The notes under the pieces: generated by a model
Databases searched by the model: none
What the model was told of the DNA's origin: nothing
What the model saw: the letters and a program-made list of their open reading frames with translations, nothing else
Part shown: positions 54,499 to 63,999 of the stretch, in pieces
How the letters are laid out: each line of letters opens with the position of its first letter
Position numbering within the stretch: the stretch's first letter is position 1
Position numbers and translations under genes: made by a program
Assembly (NCBI GenBank): GCA_947457465.1
Contig: CANGWB010000007.1
Location: 1 to 64,000 of the forward strand
Direction: 5' to 3'
Source of the DNA: Chitinophagaceae bacterium
Lineage (GTDB): Bacteria > Bacteroidota > Bacteroidia > Chitinophagales > Chitinophagaceae
DNA: 64,000 nt

Positions 54499-55707
54499 AT
54501 GCGCACTTTTGAAGTCCCCACATTCTATCGTAGCCCGCTTATCAGCGCCATCAAACAAAAAAGAAAAGCGGGTGATAAACTAAAGAAGGATTTTACACCC
54601 ACCTGCCTGGATATGGGCCCGCTTCAGATCTACCTGGCCCGTCATTTCGGTTTTTGCTATGGGGTTGAAAATGCCATTGAAATCGCATTTCGGACCATTG
54701 AACAAAATCCTGACAAGCGAATTTTTTTATTGAGTGAAATGATCCACAATCCGCTGGTTAACGCAGATTTGCAGCAGCGTGGTATTCGCTTTCTACAGGA
54801 TACCAAGGGAAAACAACTTATCCCATTTGAAACATTGACCGCAGCTGATATTGTATTGATTCCCGCTTTCGGCACCACACTTGATATCGAGGAGAAATTA
54901 CGGTCGATCGGCATTCAACTCGAATCCTATAACACCACCTGCCCCTTCGTAGAAAAAGTATGGAACCGAAGCGAATCCATTGGGCAGAAGCAATACACCA
55001 TTGTGATTCACGGCAAACCCTCCCACGAAGAGACCCGAGCCACCTTTTCGCACGCGGCAGCACACGGTCCTGCCGTGGTGATCAAAAACCGGGAACAGGC
55101 AGAGCGTTTGGCCCGATATATCCGGAAGGAAGCCTCACAGGGGGAATTTGAAATTGAATTCGCCGGTCAATTTTCAGCTGGATTTCAGATCAACGAGCAC
55201 CTCAAACGGATCGGCGTCGTTAACCAAACCACCATGTTGGCCTCCGACACCCAAGGGATTGCTGATTATCTGAAAGAAGAGGTCCGGAAGACAAATGCTG
55301 ATCCGGATGCGGTTGCGGATACACGCGACACACTTTGCTATGCCACCAGCGACAATCAATCTGCTGTCATGGGTATGCTGGAAACCAAGGCCGACCTGGC
55401 ACTGGTCGTTGGCGGATATAATTCATCCAACACCTCGCACTTGTTTGAATTGCTGACAGAAAAGTTCCCGACTTATTACATTGACGGACCCGATCGGATG
55501 GAGAGCAAAAATCTCATCCATCATTTTGATTTTTTTCAGGGAACTGAAAAGACAACAGGAAACTACCTACCTGAGGAAGGACCTGTTCGCATTTTGATCA
55601 CTAGCGGTGCATCCTGTCCGGATGCGATGGTGGAACGCATACTCGAAAAACTGGCTTCGTATTACAACGTATCACTTCCCTATGGAGAATGGGAGCTGAA
55701 CGGCTGA
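54499..55707 (+). CDS. ispH: 4-hydroxy-3-methylbut-2-enyl diphosphate reductase
   Basis: 402 residues, last step of the MEP isoprenoid pathway; iron-sulfur enzyme. The three cluster cysteines are in HFGFCYGVENAIEIAF (Cys53), NTTCPFVEKVWN and TSGASCPDAMVERIL. It has a 40-residue N-terminal extension compared with the short E. coli enzyme (316 residues), and a longer middle. The ATG at 54499 is supported by a promoter box five bases upstream. Confidence 0.96.
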   Translation: MRTFEVPTFYRSPLISAIKQKRKAGDKLKKDFTPTCLDMGPLQIYLARHFGFCYGVENAIEIAFRTIEQNPDKRIFLLSEMIHNPLVNADLQQRGIRFLQDTKGKQLIPFETLTAADIVLIPAFGTTLDIEEKLRSIGIQLESYNTTCPFVEKVWNRSESIGQKQYTIVIHGKPSHEETRATFSHAAAHGPAVVIKNREQAERLARYIRKEASQGEFEIEFAGQFSAGFQINEHLKRIGVVNQTTMLASDTQGIADYLKEEVRKTNADPDAVADTRDTLCYATSDNQSAVMGMLETKADLALVVGGYNSSNTSHLFELLTEKFPTYYIDGPDRMESKNLIHHFDFFQGTEKTTGNYLPEEGPVRILITSGASCPDAMVERILEKLASYYNVSLPYGEWELNG

Positions 55708-55708
55708 T

Positions 55709-57364
55709 CTACTTATACAAGAGTTCATAATACTCATGCGCCATCCGGTTGCTCTCGAATTGGTAGCGCACATCCCGCATACCGTTTTTCATAATCTCTC
55801 TCCACACACCATAATTCTCATAATAGAGGGGAAGGATCTGATTCTCTAGGATATCATAAAGCTTTTCCAGATCGTAATCATCCTGTTCCTGCACATACAT
55901 ATTATCATAGTCCGCCTTGGGTACTACAAATCCATTATGCCCATGGTTGATGAATTCAGGGATCCATCCGTCATCTGTAGAAAAATTCACCGACCCGTTC
56001 ATGCAAGCCGTCATGCCGCTGGTACCGGATGCTTCGCGCGGAACACGCGGATTATTCAGCCAACAATCAGCCGCTTGCTTCATTCGTTTTGATAAGGTGA
56101 GTTCGTATCCGATCAGGACGGCCATGTTCTTATACTGACGGCTAATGTGAACGAGTTCATTGAATTCGCTGATCGCCGGATGATCGACCGGATAAGGCTT
56201 ACCAGCCCAGATAATCTGTACCGGATATTTAGAATTGCCCAGCAACTGTGCAAAACGCTTTTCATCTCGAGTGAGTAATCCGGCTCGCTTATAGCCAGCG
56301 AAGCGGCGTGCCCAAACGATGGTGAAAACATCAGGGTTGAATAGTTTTCCGGTTTGATCGGCCACGATCTCAAAGGCTCGCTTCTTTAAATACTTCTTAC
56401 GATCATCCATGCCATAATTGTCACCAGCCTCCATGAACCGATACAATTGCTTATCCGCCCAATAACGCCAGTTCTGAGCATTGGTGATCGATTTGATCTG
56501 GCAGATACCTGGGTATTTAGCCCACATAGCCCGGGATACTTCTCCATGCAATCTAGAAACACCGTTAGCCATACGAGCAAAGCGGAGTGCCGCCAGAGAA
56601 TGATTGAAATCATCACTGTCGTGTTGATACAACTGCTTCACCTCCTCAATGGTCAGCCCGCAGAAATAACTCATCTTATGGCAGAGATAGATATCGTGCT
56701 TTTCGTTACCTGCTTCCTCTGGCGTATGCGTTGTGAATACCAAACGCTTGGTGACTTCAGAAAGCTGCCGATTATACTTTTGATAGAGATAAAAAGCAGC
56801 GGATAAGCCGTGGGCCTCATTCAGGTGGTAGCGCTCGGGCTGGAAATTCAATAGGTCGACCAGCTTCGCACCACCGACACCCAGCAGAATGAACTGCGCC
56901 ACCTTCGTTGCCACATTCGCATCATACAGACGATGCGTGATGGTCTGTGAAACATAATCGTTCTCCGGAAGATCGGTCGTTAACAAAAAGAGGGGGGCCG
57001 ACTTAAAGGTCTCGGGATTCAGGTACATCGCCTTCACCCAAACCGGATGCTCATGTATGGTGATCTGGAATTTAATCCCCGTGTCTTGCAGGAAACTATA
57101 TTGCTTTTCATTCCAGGCAACATTCAAGGTCTGATCCTGATTTCGCTCCTGATCGTAGTAGCCATATTTCCACAAAATCCCGATGCCGATCAGGTTCTGT
57201 TTCAACTCATAGGCACTGCGCAAATGGGAGCCGGCCAGAAATCCTAACCCGCCACTGTAGATCTTCAAGGGCTGATGGATAGCGAACTCCATAGAAAAAT
57301 AAGCAACCCGTTGAGCATAGCGCGCATCGGACTCGTAGGGGACTGAAAAATCGTGAAAGGACAT
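55709..57364 (-). CDS. Alpha-glucan phosphorylase-like protein (GT35) lacking the PLP lysine
   Basis: 551 residues, the short bacterial form of glycogen phosphorylase. It starts at VAYFSMEFAIHQPLKIYSGGLGFLAGSHLRSAYEL and shows the family's central blocks (RYHLNEAHGLSAAFY, VFTTHTPEEAGNEKHD, WARRFAGYKRAGLL, VQIIWAGKPYPVDH, PREASGTSGM). In classical members the last block continues with the lysine that holds pyridoxal phosphate (GTxxMK); here it is Thr452 (GTSGMTACMNGSVNFS, codon at 56009-56011). Whether it is a working phosphorylase is therefore unsure. Many Bacteroidota may share this variant; I cannot check. Monocistronic-looking, convergent with ispH. Confidence 0.85.
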   Translation of the reverse strand: MSFHDFSVPYESDARYAQRVAYFSMEFAIHQPLKIYSGGLGFLAGSHLRSAYELKQNLIGIGILWKYGYYDQERNQDQTLNVAWNEKQYSFLQDTGIKFQITIHEHPVWVKAMYLNPETFKSAPLFLLTTDLPENDYVSQTITHRLYDANVATKVAQFILLGVGGAKLVDLLNFQPERYHLNEAHGLSAAFYLYQKYNRQLSEVTKRLVFTTHTPEEAGNEKHDIYLCHKMSYFCGLTIEEVKQLYQHDSDDFNHSLAALRFARMANGVSRLHGEVSRAMWAKYPGICQIKSITNAQNWRYWADKQLYRFMEAGDNYGMDDRKKYLKKRAFEIVADQTGKLFNPDVFTIVWARRFAGYKRAGLLTRDEKRFAQLLGNSKYPVQIIWAGKPYPVDHPAISEFNELVHISRQYKNMAVLIGYELTLSKRMKQAADCWLNNPRVPREASGTSGMTACMNGSVNFSTDDGWIPEFINHGHNGFVVPKADYDNMYVQEQDDYDLEKLYDILENQILPLYYENYGVWREIMKNGMRDVRYQFESNRMAHEYYELLYK

Positions 57365-57434
57365 AATGTGTTTTTTTTACACGAAGTCGCAAGATAGGTG
57401 GAATCCGGCAATTAAACAGACGCCCCTAGCTGAC

Positions 57435-57466
57435 CTGATGTGAATAAACTCTGAATAAAACATCAG
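57435..57466. other. Inverted repeat upstream of the ZIP transporter
   Basis: CTGATGT (57435-57441) and ACATCAG (57460-57466) form a seven-base perfect inverted repeat with an 18-base spacer that contains GAATAAA twice. It lies 31 bases before the ATG at 57497. It could be an operator of a metal regulator; this is inference. Confidence 0.25.
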
Positions 57467-57496
57467 TGAAGTTCTTCCCAATATCGGAAACAGATC

Positions 57497-58360
57497 ATGA
57501 CGGAAGACGGCACAAGTCATGCTATCTTGCAGTTGATGGAAAAATTACTTGAGTTCAGTCAGCAGATCGGGCCTATTTGGTCGGCCCTACTTGCCACCAC
57601 CTTCACTTGGCTTGTCACCGCCTTGGGAGCCTCCATGGTTTTTTTCTTCCGGACTATGCATCGTTCCGTACTGGACCCCATGTTGGGCTTTACAGGCGGC
57701 GTGATGGTTGCAGCCAGTTTCTGGTCGTTGCTGGCCCCTTCTATTGAGATTTCAGAAAGGCTATATCCGGGATGGAGCTGGATGCCGGCTGCCGTCGGGT
57801 TCGCTATCGGATCGCTTTTCATTTTTTTTCTCGATCGCTTTATGCCACACTTGCACTTGAATTTCGGCATTGAAGAGAAAGAGGGAGTGAAGAGTAATCT
57901 GCACCGAACTACGTTATTGATACTGGCAATCACGCTGCATAATATTCCGGAGGGGCTTGCGGTAGGTGTTTTGTTCGGTGCAGCTTATTTGGGGGTTGAG
58001 CACGCCACCATTGCCGGTGCCATCACCTTGGCTATCGGTATCGCCATCCAAAATTTCCCAGAGGGCATCGCTGTATCCATGCCGCTTAGGAGACAGGGCG
58101 TGGGACGTTTCAAAAGTTTCTGGTACGGTCAATTATCCGCAATCGTTGAACCCGTTGCAGGACTAGTCGGTGCGGTCGCCGTAATATACATCGAACCCCT
58201 ACTACCCTTCGCCCTTGCCTTTGCTGCTGGTGCCATGATCTTCGTCGTGGTGGAAGAAGTGATCCCGGAAACGCAACGGGACAAATACACCGATCGATCT
58301 GTATTGGGCTTCATTGCCGGATTTCTTGTCATGATGATCTTAGATGTTTCATTGGGCTAA
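57497..58360 (+). CDS. ZIP family metal transporter
   Basis: 287-residue integral membrane protein with eight hydrophobic segments. The two metal-binding helices are LAITLHNIPEGLAVGVLFG and LAIGIAIQNFPEGIAVSMPL (the HNxPEG and QNxPEG pair typical of ZupT-type importers). A further short histidine/leucine loop (MPHLHLNFG) lies between them. Likely imports Zn2+ or a similar divalent metal. Start could also be the ATG at 57539. Confidence 0.9.
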   Translation: MTEDGTSHAILQLMEKLLEFSQQIGPIWSALLATTFTWLVTALGASMVFFFRTMHRSVLDPMLGFTGGVMVAASFWSLLAPSIEISERLYPGWSWMPAAVGFAIGSLFIFFLDRFMPHLHLNFGIEEKEGVKSNLHRTTLLILAITLHNIPEGLAVGVLFGAAYLGVEHATIAGAITLAIGIAIQNFPEGIAVSMPLRRQGVGRFKSFWYGQLSAIVEPVAGLVGAVAVIYIEPLLPFALAFAAGAMIFVVVEEVIPETQRDKYTDRSVLGFIAGFLVMMILDVSLG

Positions 58361-58379
58361 AGCAGTCACTGAAAAACGA

Positions 58380-58387
58380 TACCTTTG
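58380..58387 (+). promoter_or_regulatory. -7 box for icd
   Basis: TACCTTTG, full TAnnTTTG, 24 bases before the ATG at 58412. Confidence 0.6.
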
Positions 58388-58411
58388 CGGACTAACAAAA
58401 CGAATTAGTCC

Positions 58412-59647
58412 ATGGCAGACAAGATCAAAGTAGCCAATCCGGTGGTGGAACTGGACGGCGATGAAATGACTCGGATCATCTGGTCGTTTATCAAAGAAAA
58501 ACTGATTCTCCCCTACCTCGAGGTAGATATCAAATACTACGACCTAGGTATGGAGAATCGTGACCTCACCGATGATCAGGTGACCATCGATGCGGCTAAC
58601 GCGATCAAGCAATACGGAGTCGGAATCAAGTGTGCAACCATCACGCCGGATGAGGCCCGCGTGAAAGAATTCTCCCTCAAACAAATGTGGAAGAGTCCGA
58701 ATGGAACCATCCGCAATATCCTGGACGGGACCGTTTTTCGGGAACCCATCGTAATCAGCAATATTCCTCGCCTGGTGACGAACTGGACGGCTCCCATCAT
58801 CGTTGGCCGTCATGCCTTCGGCGATCAATACCGTGCCACTGACACCGTGATCAAAGGCAAGGGTAAGCTTACCATGACCTTCACCCCGGAGGATGGCAGT
58901 GCTCCTCAAACCTTTGAAGTTTTCAATTTCAAAGGAGATGGCGTGGCCATGTCTATGTACAATACAGATGAGAGCATCCGTGGATTTGCGCGCAGCTGCT
59001 TCAATATGGCGCTGAGCAAAAAATGGCCCCTCTACCTCTCTACGAAAAATACCATCCTCAAGAAATACGACGGCCGGTTTAAGGATATCTTCCAAGAGAT
59101 CTTTGAACAAGAGTTCAAAAACGCTTTCGAAACTGCCGGAATCGTTTATGAGCATCGTCTGATCGATGACATGGTCGCCTCGGCCTTGAAGTGGAATGGA
59201 AACTTTGTATGGGCTTGTAAGAACTATGACGGCGATGTACAAAGCGATACCGTAGCGCAAGGGTTTGGCTCTCTGGGACTGATGACTTCTGTGCTCATCA
59301 CCCCCGACGGAAAAACCATGGAAGCAGAAGCTGCCCATGGCACTGTTACCCGCCATTACCGCGACCACCAGGCTGGTAAACCCACCTCAACCAACCCCAT
59401 CGCCAGCATTTTTGCCTGGACACGCGCACTGGCCTTCCGGGGTAAACTCGACAACAACCAAGCACTGATCGATTTCTGCGAGGCCCTGGAAAATGTTTGC
59501 ATCGAAACCGTTGAGCAAGGCAAAATGACCAAAGACCTGGCCGTCTGTATTCACGGCAACAAAGTAAAACATGGAGAACACTACCTCTATACGCAGGAAT
59601 TCCTCGATGCCATCGATGAAAACCTCAAAAGCCGATTGAGCAAATAA
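58412..59647 (+). CDS. icd: NADP-dependent isocitrate dehydrogenase
   Basis: 411 residues, the eukaryote-like (type II) dimeric form rather than the E. coli form. Family blocks: [45 protein letters not shown] (substrate phosphate site Ser in SPNGTIR), [22 protein letters not shown], and [17 protein letters not shown] (NADP site). TCA cycle step making 2-oxoglutarate. Terminator follows. Confidence 0.97.
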   Translation: MADKIKVANPVVELDGDEMTRIIWSFIKEKLILPYLEVDIKYYDLGMENRDLTDDQVTIDAANAIKQYGVGIKCATITPDEARVKEFSLKQMWKSPNGTIRNILDGTVFREPIVISNIPRLVTNWTAPIIVGRHAFGDQYRATDTVIKGKGKLTMTFTPEDGSAPQTFEVFNFKGDGVAMSMYNTDESIRGFARSCFNMALSKKWPLYLSTKNTILKKYDGRFKDIFQEIFEQEFKNAFETAGIVYEHRLIDDMVASALKWNGNFVWACKNYDGDVQSDTVAQGFGSLGLMTSVLITPDGKTMEAEAAHGTVTRHYRDHQAGKPTSTNPIASIFAWTRALAFRGKLDNNQALIDFCEALENVCIETVEQGKMTKDLAVCIHGNKVKHGEHYLYTQEFLDAIDENLKSRLSK

Positions 59648-59650
59648 AAA

Positions 59651-59679
59651 AAGGCGGGATTGATTCCCGCCTTTTTTAT
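59651..59679 (+). terminator. Terminator after icd
   Basis: AAGGCGGGA/TCCCGCCTT stem (59651-59659 with 59665-59673), followed by a T run on the plus strand. Confidence 0.9.
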
Positions 59680-59687
59680 TTTCACAT

Positions 59688-59783
59688 ATGCTTAGAAAAG
59701 TTTTTACCCTGTACTTGTTGTCGTTGCTGGTGGGCTGATGCACAGAGCAAAAAAAAGCCATCCGATCGGATGGCTTCATATAA
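59688..59783 (+). pseudogene. Fragment resembling a lipoprotein signal peptide, cut by TGA
   Basis: An ATG at 59688 gives MLRKVFTLYLLSLLVG then TGA (59736-59738) and then Cys-Thr-Glu-Gln-Lys-Lys before a second stop. With the TGA ignored it reads as a lysine start, hydrophobic core and lipobox-like LVG-x-C. It is only 31 codons and runs into the rpsG terminator, so it looks like a decayed remnant rather than a working gene. Low confidence. Confidence 0.25.
59748..59775 (-). terminator. Terminator after rpsG
   Basis: AGCCATCC/GGATGGCT stem with GATC loop (59756-59763 with 59768-59775), followed on the minus strand by eight T. Confidence 0.9.
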
Positions 59784-59796
59784 AGAGCGTTTGTTG

Positions 59797-60264
59797 TTAG
59801 ATACGGAAGTGAGCGAAAGCTTTGTTGGCTTCAGCCATACGGTGAGTATCTTCTTTTTTCTTGAATGCAGCACCTTCACCCTTGCTAGCCGCTACAATCT
59901 CATTGGCCAATTTGTCTGCCATGCTACGACCATTACGCTCGCGGCTGTAACGGATCAACCATTTCATGCTCAGAGAAATCTTACGATCAGGACGAACTTC
60001 AGAAGGGATCTGGAAAGTTGCCCCACCGATACGACGGCTACGAACTTCTACAGAAGGTGAAACATTGGCTAATGCGCGCTTCCAAACTTCATAACCATCC
60101 TCGCTGGTTTGCTTGGCTACCTTATCGAGGGCATCGTAGAAAATAGTGAAGGCTACACTCTTCTTACCCTGCCACATGACATTGTTCACGAAGCGAGTTA
60201 CCAACTTATCGTTGAACTTTGGATCTGGTGCGAGAGGGAGTTTCTTGGCTTGTGCTTTCCGCAT
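59797..60264 (-). CDS. rpsG: 30S ribosomal protein S7
   Basis: 155-residue S7 that organises the 16S 3' major domain. Signatures: [25 protein letters not shown] and [23 protein letters not shown]. The two-gene unit rpsL-rpsG ends here in a terminator; fusA, its usual neighbour, lies 40 kb away. Confidence 0.97.
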   Translation of the reverse strand: MRKAQAKKLPLAPDPKFNDKLVTRFVNNVMWQGKKSVAFTIFYDALDKVAKQTSEDGYEVWKRALANVSPSVEVRSRRIGGATFQIPSEVRPDRKISLSMKWLIRYSRERNGRSMADKLANEIVAASKGEGAAFKKKEDTHRMAEANKAFAHFRI

Positions 60265-60286
60265 GACGAATCAAATATTGAATGGA

Positions 60287-60667
60287 TTATTTCTTAGCTT
60301 TTTCACGCTTGGTACCGTACTTGGAGCGGCTCTGCTTACGGTCTTTAACACCGGCGGTGTCCAACGAACCACGAACAATGTGGTAACGTACTCCTGGTAA
60401 GTCTTTTACACGACCACCGCGGATCAATACGATAGAGTGCTCCTGCAGGTTGTGACCCTCTCCCGGGATGTAGGCGATCACCTCCACCTTGTTGGTCAAA
60501 CGAACCTTGGCCACTTTACGAAGGGCTGAGTTCGGTTTTTTAGGAGTAGTTGTATACACACGGGTACATACACCACGACGTTGAGGGCATTGATCGAGGG
60601 CACGAGACTTGCTCTTGGCCCGGATGATCTCCCTTCCTTTTCTCACCAGTTGTTGAATAGTAGGCAT
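60287..60667 (-). CDS. rpsL: 30S ribosomal protein S12
   Basis: 126-residue S12 ([13 protein letters not shown] start at 60667; a frame of nine more codons upstream lacks family character). The decoding-site loops are [16 protein letters not shown] and [30 protein letters not shown]. Lysine at the position tied to streptomycin resistance is unmutated. Promoter box 24 bases upstream. Confidence 0.97.
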   Translation of the reverse strand: MPTIQQLVRKGREIIRAKSKSRALDQCPQRRGVCTRVYTTTPKKPNSALRKVAKVRLTNKVEVIAYIPGEGHNLQEHSIVLIRGGRVKDLPGVRYHIVRGSLDTAGVKDRKQSRSKYGTKREKAKK

Positions 60668-60691
60668 TCGAATCCCTTGTTTTTGGGGAGG

Positions 60692-60699
60692 CAAAGGTA
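60692..60699 (-). promoter_or_regulatory. -7 box for rpsL-rpsG
   Basis: The minus strand reads TACCTTTG, full TAnnTTTG, 24 bases before the rpsL ATG. Confidence 0.65.
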
Positions 60700-60778
60700 A
60701 CAGGGAGAGGGCGAATCACCAAAAAAAGAGAAAAAAAAAGGACAACTATAGCCACTGATTATTAACGAGTTCTCCCCG

Positions 60779-61768
60779 CTAGAAGCGTGGGCAGGGCAAA
60801 AATCCGGCCTTGGAGGCGATGCGCGGGGCATACCGCAATGAGATTTCCGTGCTTCTACCCCCTGGACCAACCCGGCCCAACACACCCGCTGAGATATCAT
60901 AACTGGTTGAAAATGACCAGTTTCTCCAACCGATCCCGAATCCCGGTACAACGGCATCACCCATCCGGTAAGCCATGGAGGGCATGAGGCGAAAATCGGC
61001 CCCCAGCGAATACACCCCGGAAATGGCTAACATTTTCTCCGTCGCTGTACCCTGTTTCATGTACAGCAAATGTGGAATCAGCGAGAATTGGTCCGTTAAT
61101 GTCCACTGAAATCCTGCTTGTCTCAAAATCCAGTATGGCATGCGTTGATCGACGGCACTGCTTATGAAAGGATTTTATGGTCTGCCCAAATGCCTCAAAG
61201 AGGCGCCGGCAAAGGGTCGAACTTTTTTATCCGCCGCACCATCCCAATAGAAAAGCCCTACCCCAACATCAAATGTAGAAGCCGAGGTGCGGACCAATTG
61301 ATCGCCTGTTTGTACGTTGGGGTCATAACCGGTGATGGGACTCCATTGATCGCCAAACTGAAATTTTAGCGGATCGAACCGTCGACTGATCTGTCCGGCA
61401 GACAATCCTACCACTAGCTGATTCGTCCCCCACCGCACCCCCCGGTAAGCAATGGATGCATAACCGTTCAGGTAACGATAACCACCCGTTCCGGCTTCCT
61501 GGTTCAAAAAACAGATCCCGAATTGCCAATCGGAACGCGACTTCCATTCAACGGAAACACCTTGGGTTGAATAAGGAACCATCATCGATCCCCACTGTGA
61601 TCGATGCACGGCCGTGAATCGAAGGTCCTCCTCCATCGCACCCGTCATACCGGGATTCATACTCAAGGGAAATGAATAGAATTGGGAGAAATGAGGATCC
61701 ACCTGCGACTGCGCGCGCAGAAACCAAAACAAATGGAAAGAAATCAACACAAACGAACGTACCCTCAT
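60779..61768 (-). pseudogene. PorP/SprF family type IX secretion membrane protein, interrupted by an in-frame TAA
   Basis: The gene codes for 197 residues with a signal peptide (SFVLISFHLFWFLRAQSQ) and the PorP/SprF pattern (DPHFSQFYSFPLSMNPGMTGA, FAGASLRHLGRP), then a TAA at 61175-61177. The same frame goes on without any other stop for 131 codons (NPFISSAVDQRMPYWILRQA ... GISLRYAPR-like end) to TAG at 60779. Together it would be a normal PorP/SprF protein of about 329 positions. A single base change from CAA, AAA or GAA would explain it. It starts in a four-base overlap with the upstream type B cargo gene. Whether this is a real nonsense mutation or a sequence error cannot be told here. Confidence 0.85.
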
Positions 61769-63999
61769 CGGATCAAATTGATGGAACCTGTCTTTACCTT
61801 AATCGTATTATCCTGCAATACCACCTTAAGGGTATAAGCATATACGCCGATCGGCTGAGCTTTCCCTTTATGCGTGCCATCCCAGCCTTTACTGATGTCC
61901 GTATTGAAATAGATCAGCTCCCCCCACTGATTGAAAATACGGAGCTCGATCGTGGAGATGTAATTTCCATACACTTTCAACAGGTCATTACGGCCATCCC
62001 CATTGGGCGTAAACGTATTGGGAACAAAGATTTCTTTTGTACTGAGCGTCGTTCCACTAACGGGCAGCGACCATTGACTGGTCTGACAATTGACAACTCC
62101 CAATGCCCGTACTACCAAGGTGACTGTGGTATTACCCGCGAGGCCGGAAACAGTATGCACCGTGCCAGTTGCTCCGCTGCTGGGCGGTTGAAAGGTCTGT
62201 CCCCCATCCGTGCTCACCTGATATCCAGTAGCCCCCGGTACGGCCGTCCATGTAAACGTTGCCGCAACAAACGTGACTGACTGTAAAGTCACAACAGGTG
62301 TCGGCAGTGCTGTGTACAAACTCACCGAAACCGATGTTCGTGGCGCAGGTGAAACACATCCATCCGGAACCGTGATGCCCTCCACATACCAAGTGGAAGG
62401 GGCTTGAACATTGGTCACCACATATGGATTTCCCGTGTAAACCGGCGTGCCACCAGTTGCCTGACTGTACCACCTCCAGGAGATATTTGCTGTTGTAATA
62501 TTCTGCACGAGCAAACTCGCATCGGTACCTGGGCACACCGTAATGTTGTTAACCTGTGGTGTGGGCGCTAAGGGGTTCACCGTTACATCCACTGCCGTGC
62601 GGGTCGGTGAAAGGCATCCTGCCTGGCTTACAGTCTGAACATAATAAGTTGATGTAGACGTGACGTTGGTCAAATTATAATCCACCCCCGTGAACAGAAC
62701 AGATCCGCCTGTCGACGAATTGAACCATTGATAGGTTGACCCCGAAACTGGATTTTGAACACTGAGCGTCACATTGCCACCTGAACAAACTGCTACTGCA
62801 TTTGCTTGCGGAGCGGCAGGATCCGGCGCGATGGTTACGGTCACTTGTGTACTAGCCGAGCAACCAGAGGCATGAGAAGCCTGCAGCGTGTAGGTGGTGG
62901 TAGTGGCAGGGCTGACACTGACACTGACACTGGATCCCGACTGCCCGCTTGGTGTCCAGGTATAAGTAGTGAACTGACCGATACCCGGTACGGCGGTCAA
63001 CTGTGCCGATTGTCCGCGGCAGATCGTTGCCGGCGTTGCAGTTGCCGTTACCGTGGCGTTGTTGGTGAGTCCGACCGTTCCGTTGTAGGTGCTTGTACAA
63101 CCGCCTGCATCTGTGATCGTACAGGTATAGTTCCCGGGCGCTAATCCGGTCGCAGTAGAAGTTGTCTGTGCAGGCGTTGTATTCCAGCTGTACGTGTAAG
63201 GCGCGGAGGAACCGCTTACGTTGAGTGCAATACTTCCATTATTTAAACCATTGCAATTGGCAGGCGTGATCTGAGGTGTAATGGTTTGAGAATATGCTTG
63301 CCCAGACGCAGCCAAAAAAATCGCATTCGGGAATAAACTGCCACCAGATGAGGAAACATTTGAAATACTGATCCGATTCAACAACTTGAAACGATCTGTA
63401 CAATTCAATGTGATTTCCAGAAAATACATACGGGGATTCGTGGGTAGGCCTTCCACCGTATAGGGACCGCTGCTCAGACGTTTTATACGTCCATACCCTT
63501 GTAAAACGATGTTATTCTGTCCGTCGAACCAATCGGATAAAACAGCACCATTGAGATAAGCCGTTGTGGTTCCATCGGTGAAACCCAAACTGATGTTGAG
63601 TGTACTGGACATCTCAGTCGAAAAGGCCAACAACCGAAGCTTGGCATAAGAGGATGGCGCAGTTACGGTCAGATCCGCCGACTGATTTCTACGCACGAAT
63701 AAAACATTATTAGCATTGTAAGGAGCCAGTTGATACGTATCAGCACCATTGACGATGGTTCCATTGGCAGGCAATCCGGCAGACAATCCGTTAGCCGAAG
63801 CAAATGCAGTGGAGAAGATCACACTGTTCGAAGGGCTGATGGCATCCATCTCTATGGTTGTTGTCGCCAGCGCACTAGTTCCTGCTTCTGCCACCACATC
63901 CTGATTGAAACCGCTCAAGGGGATCGGCGTGAATTGTGACCACAAACCGATTGGCGCAAAAAAAAGCATGACCGTCAGAGCAGATTGATAAAATCTCAT
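61765..63999 (-). CDS. Large surface protein with SprB-like and Ig-like repeats and type B (CHU_C) sorting domain
   Basis: 744 residues with a signal peptide (ALTVMLFFAPIGLWSQ). Residues about 20-235 are an unassigned beta-rich domain; 241-310 hold a SprB repeat (NGSIALNVSGSSAPYTYSWN, LAPGNYTCTITDAGGCT); several Ig-like/PKD-like repeats follow with CxGxxxxL patterns; then a fibronectin III-like domain (about 565-650); and the C-terminal 90 residues are the type B gliding-motility/T9SS domain (VPNTFTPNGDGRNDLLKVYG, FNQWGELIY, GWDGTHKG). It is exported by the type IX system and probably stays on the surface. The downstream PorP/SprF gene, its usual partner, is broken. The start ATG is at the very edge of the window, so the promoter is not seen. 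Confidence 0.93.
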   Translation of the reverse strand: MRFYQSALTVMLFFAPIGLWSQFTPIPLSGFNQDVVAEAGTSALATTTIEMDAISPSNSVIFSTAFASANGLSAGLPANGTIVNGADTYQLAPYNANNVLFVRRNQSADLTVTAPSSYAKLRLLAFSTEMSSTLNISLGFTDGTTTAYLNGAVLSDWFDGQNNIVLQGYGRIKRLSSGPYTVEGLPTNPRMYFLEITLNCTDRFKLLNRISISNVSSSGGSLFPNAIFLAASGQAYSQTITPQITPANCNGLNNGSIALNVSGSSAPYTYSWNTTPAQTTSTATGLAPGNYTCTITDAGGCTSTYNGTVGLTNNATVTATATPATICRGQSAQLTAVPGIGQFTTYTWTPSGQSGSSVSVSVSPATTTTYTLQASHASGCSASTQVTVTIAPDPAAPQANAVAVCSGGNVTLSVQNPVSGSTYQWFNSSTGGSVLFTGVDYNLTNVTSTSTYYVQTVSQAGCLSPTRTAVDVTVNPLAPTPQVNNITVCPGTDASLLVQNITTANISWRWYSQATGGTPVYTGNPYVVTNVQAPSTWYVEGITVPDGCVSPAPRTSVSVSLYTALPTPVVTLQSVTFVAATFTWTAVPGATGYQVSTDGGQTFQPPSSGATGTVHTVSGLAGNTTVTLVVRALGVVNCQTSQWSLPVSGTTLSTKEIFVPNTFTPNGDGRNDLLKVYGNYISTIELRIFNQWGELIYFNTDISKGWDGTHKGKAQPIGVYAYTLKVVLQDNTIKVKTGSINLIR

